Part shown: positions 62,760-64,000 of the stretch, piece by piece
Position numbering within the stretch: position 1 is the stretch's first letter
Layout of the letters: each line of letters starts with the position of its first letter
DNA from: Cristatella mucedo
Lineage: Eukaryota > Bryozoa > Phylactolaemata > Cristatellidae
DNA length: 64,000 nt
Direction: 5' to 3'
Assembly: GCA_009760855.2 (NCBI GenBank)
Contig: WPIO01000006.1
Span: forward strand, 10,709,501-10,773,500
Position numbers and translations under genes: made by a program
The notes under the pieces: model-generated
Told to the model about the DNA's origin: nothing
Seen by the model: only the letters and a program-made list of their open reading frames with translations
Databases searched by the model: none

Positions 62760-63575
62760 TACATGGATCCAATAAATGCTGTGATTAATTAACGCGTTTT
62801 TAGCTTCTTTTTAAATATCAAGTCAGAGGATTTCGTGACGCCAGTCGGAAGTGAGCTCCCGGCCTTGGGAACGTACGAACTAAAGTCTCGGTCTCCAAAG
62901 GATTTGAGGTTAGCAGGAGTTACAGGTAAACGATTACATTCAAAAAAGCGGATGTAGTAGGATTCTTGGCTTGGCGGGGGAGTAGATCTGATAGGTAGAC
63001 TGGAGCCAGAGAATGAAGGGACCTAAAAGTGAGCGACAGAACTGTGAAGTCGGTTGGAAGTGCATTGCTTGATTGGGAGTCAGTGCATGTCGTCGAGAAG
63101 CGGTGTGACGTGGCAACTGCGACGCTCACGACAGGCAAGCCTACTACAGTGTTTTGCACCAACTGTAAGCGCCTGATTGCACAGGCCGGTAGACCGTCAA
63201 GCAGTGAGTTACAGAAGTCGAGACGGGTGTCACAAATGCATGGATCAATTTAGAGTGGTATCCCTATCTAAACAAGCCCGAATTTTAGCAATTGTATGCA
63301 GTTGACGACATTTAAAAAAGAAGCTATAAACGCTTAAATTTATCACAGCATTTAGTGGGTCTACATGATTCGTCCTGTGTGTGCTTTTGCTTGCTGACAC
63401 CGTGCATGCTGCCATTAACCATATTTGCGTGCTGACCCTGTGCATGACTCAGCTAAGCTTGTTGTCATTGAGCATGCAGCCACTAACCGTTCAATCGTGC
63501 TTCCTTTGCAGCAAATGTAAAGTGCCTAGAAATAGATTGAGTTCTCTGGGGGTGCTACAACAAATGTATTATTAT
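62760..63575 (+). mobile_element. LINE family B copy with inverted 5' segment
   Basis: 62760-63305 is antisense LINE B (for example 'gcaactgcgacgctcacgac'). 63306-63575 is the sense 3' end with tail ('cagcaaatgtaaagtgccta', TTA end). The outer end of the antisense part and the start of the sense part share about 50 bp ('aaagaagct' through 'atcacagcattta'). Confidence 0.8.
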
Positions 63576-63579
63576 TATT

Positions 63580-63775
63580 AATATGCAGTGAGTTACAGAG
63601 GTCAAGACGGGATGTCACAAATGCATAGACAAATTTAGGTGCAATATCCATGTCTAAGCAAGCACGAATTTTAGCAATGTTATGTAGCTGAAAGTAAGCA
63701 GTCTTGACTGTGGAGCTGATTCTGTCGTCTAATGCAAGTTCACTTTGAAACAGGACACGTAGATGTTGCCTAACT
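63580..63775 (-). mobile_element. LINE family B scrap, antisense
   Basis: 'gtgagttacagaggtcaaga', 'gcacgaattttagcaatgtt', 'actgtggagctgattctgtc'. It duplicates about 100 bp already present in the preceding copy, so it is a separate insertion. Confidence 0.78.
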
Positions 63776-63849
63776 CGAGTAATGCGAGCTAGATCAGGAT
63801 ATCAGCATCAGCTATAATATGAGATACTTGGCAACAGGACCGGAAAATG

Positions 63850-64000
63850 CTTATGTGCGTGGCTTAAGAGTAAGATGTTCGCACTTCCCAATATGGATCG
63901 TGGGTTCGAGTTCTGCAGCAGACAATCCTTGATTACTTGCCGCTAGGTGGGTGATGGCAGCTTCTGGGACCTTCTGCTGCCATGTAAGTAAAGCTATTCG
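63850..64000 (+). mobile_element. SINE B, sense, cut by window end
   Basis: 'cgtggcttaagagtaagatg' (A-box region), 'gatcgtgggttcgagttctg' (B-box), 'cagacaatccttgattactt', 'cttctgctgccatgtaagta'. Diverged. Confidence 0.78.

Overview
This window is nuclear DNA from an animal. The evidence is a multi-exon zinc-finger gene with GT-AG introns, tRNA-headed SINEs, L2-like LINEs, hAT relics, a solo LTR and very long dinucleotide microsatellites. It is an invertebrate by general character (about 16 kb per gene, alanine- and glutamine-rich linkers, LINE/SINE tails of an invertebrate type). I cannot name the phylum from sequence alone; a flatworm or other spiralian is a guess.

The one gene I can reconstruct is a castor / CASZ1 homologue on the + strand, 16026-33917. 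Eleven coding exons (16026-17055, 18897-19057, 22525-22689, 22960-23176, 25518-25655, 27666-28182, 28359-28638, 29411-29667, 31061-31227, 32034-32747, 33007-33917) join with matching splice phases at all ten junctions. They give one open frame of 4557 nt, about 1518 residues. It has the conserved N-terminal KLDAICARL motif, a second conserved SLRQYAEHAMSELLGLYG motif, an AT-hook-like motif and eleven castor-type C2H2 fingers, the number in the long human isoform. Two oddities stand out. The second half of finger 4 is missing exactly where the intron is filled by a CT microsatellite and an antisense LINE. Finger 10 carries a long alanine-rich insertion. A near-perfect 25-bp hairpin begins 8 nt after the stop codon.

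Layout: 0-8.3 kb holds old LINE/SINE fragments, microsatellites, a GC-rich block (1.7-2.9 kb) that may carry an upstream exon, and an unidentified degenerate minus-strand region. 8.3-10.7 kb is GC-rich, unique and rich in hairpins. 12.5-15.4 kb is a SINE followed by the best-preserved LINE (family A). 16-34 kb is castor with repeats in its introns. 34-35.2 kb is its probable 3' UTR. 35-64 kb has no gene I can support. It is a graveyard of family A, B and C LINE pieces, two SINE families, a 1.5-kb solo LTR inside a LINE, a hAT transposase relic split by a LINE, a second LTR-like block, and a 187-bp hAT MITE closely resembling SPIN elements.

The elements act on one another. SINE A shares its 3' tail with LINE B/C and so probably borrowed LINE machinery. 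LINE copies are inserted in each other's tails, and the LTR and LINE insertions date the older copies they interrupt. All family statements come from reading the sequence and from memory of the families; no search was run.
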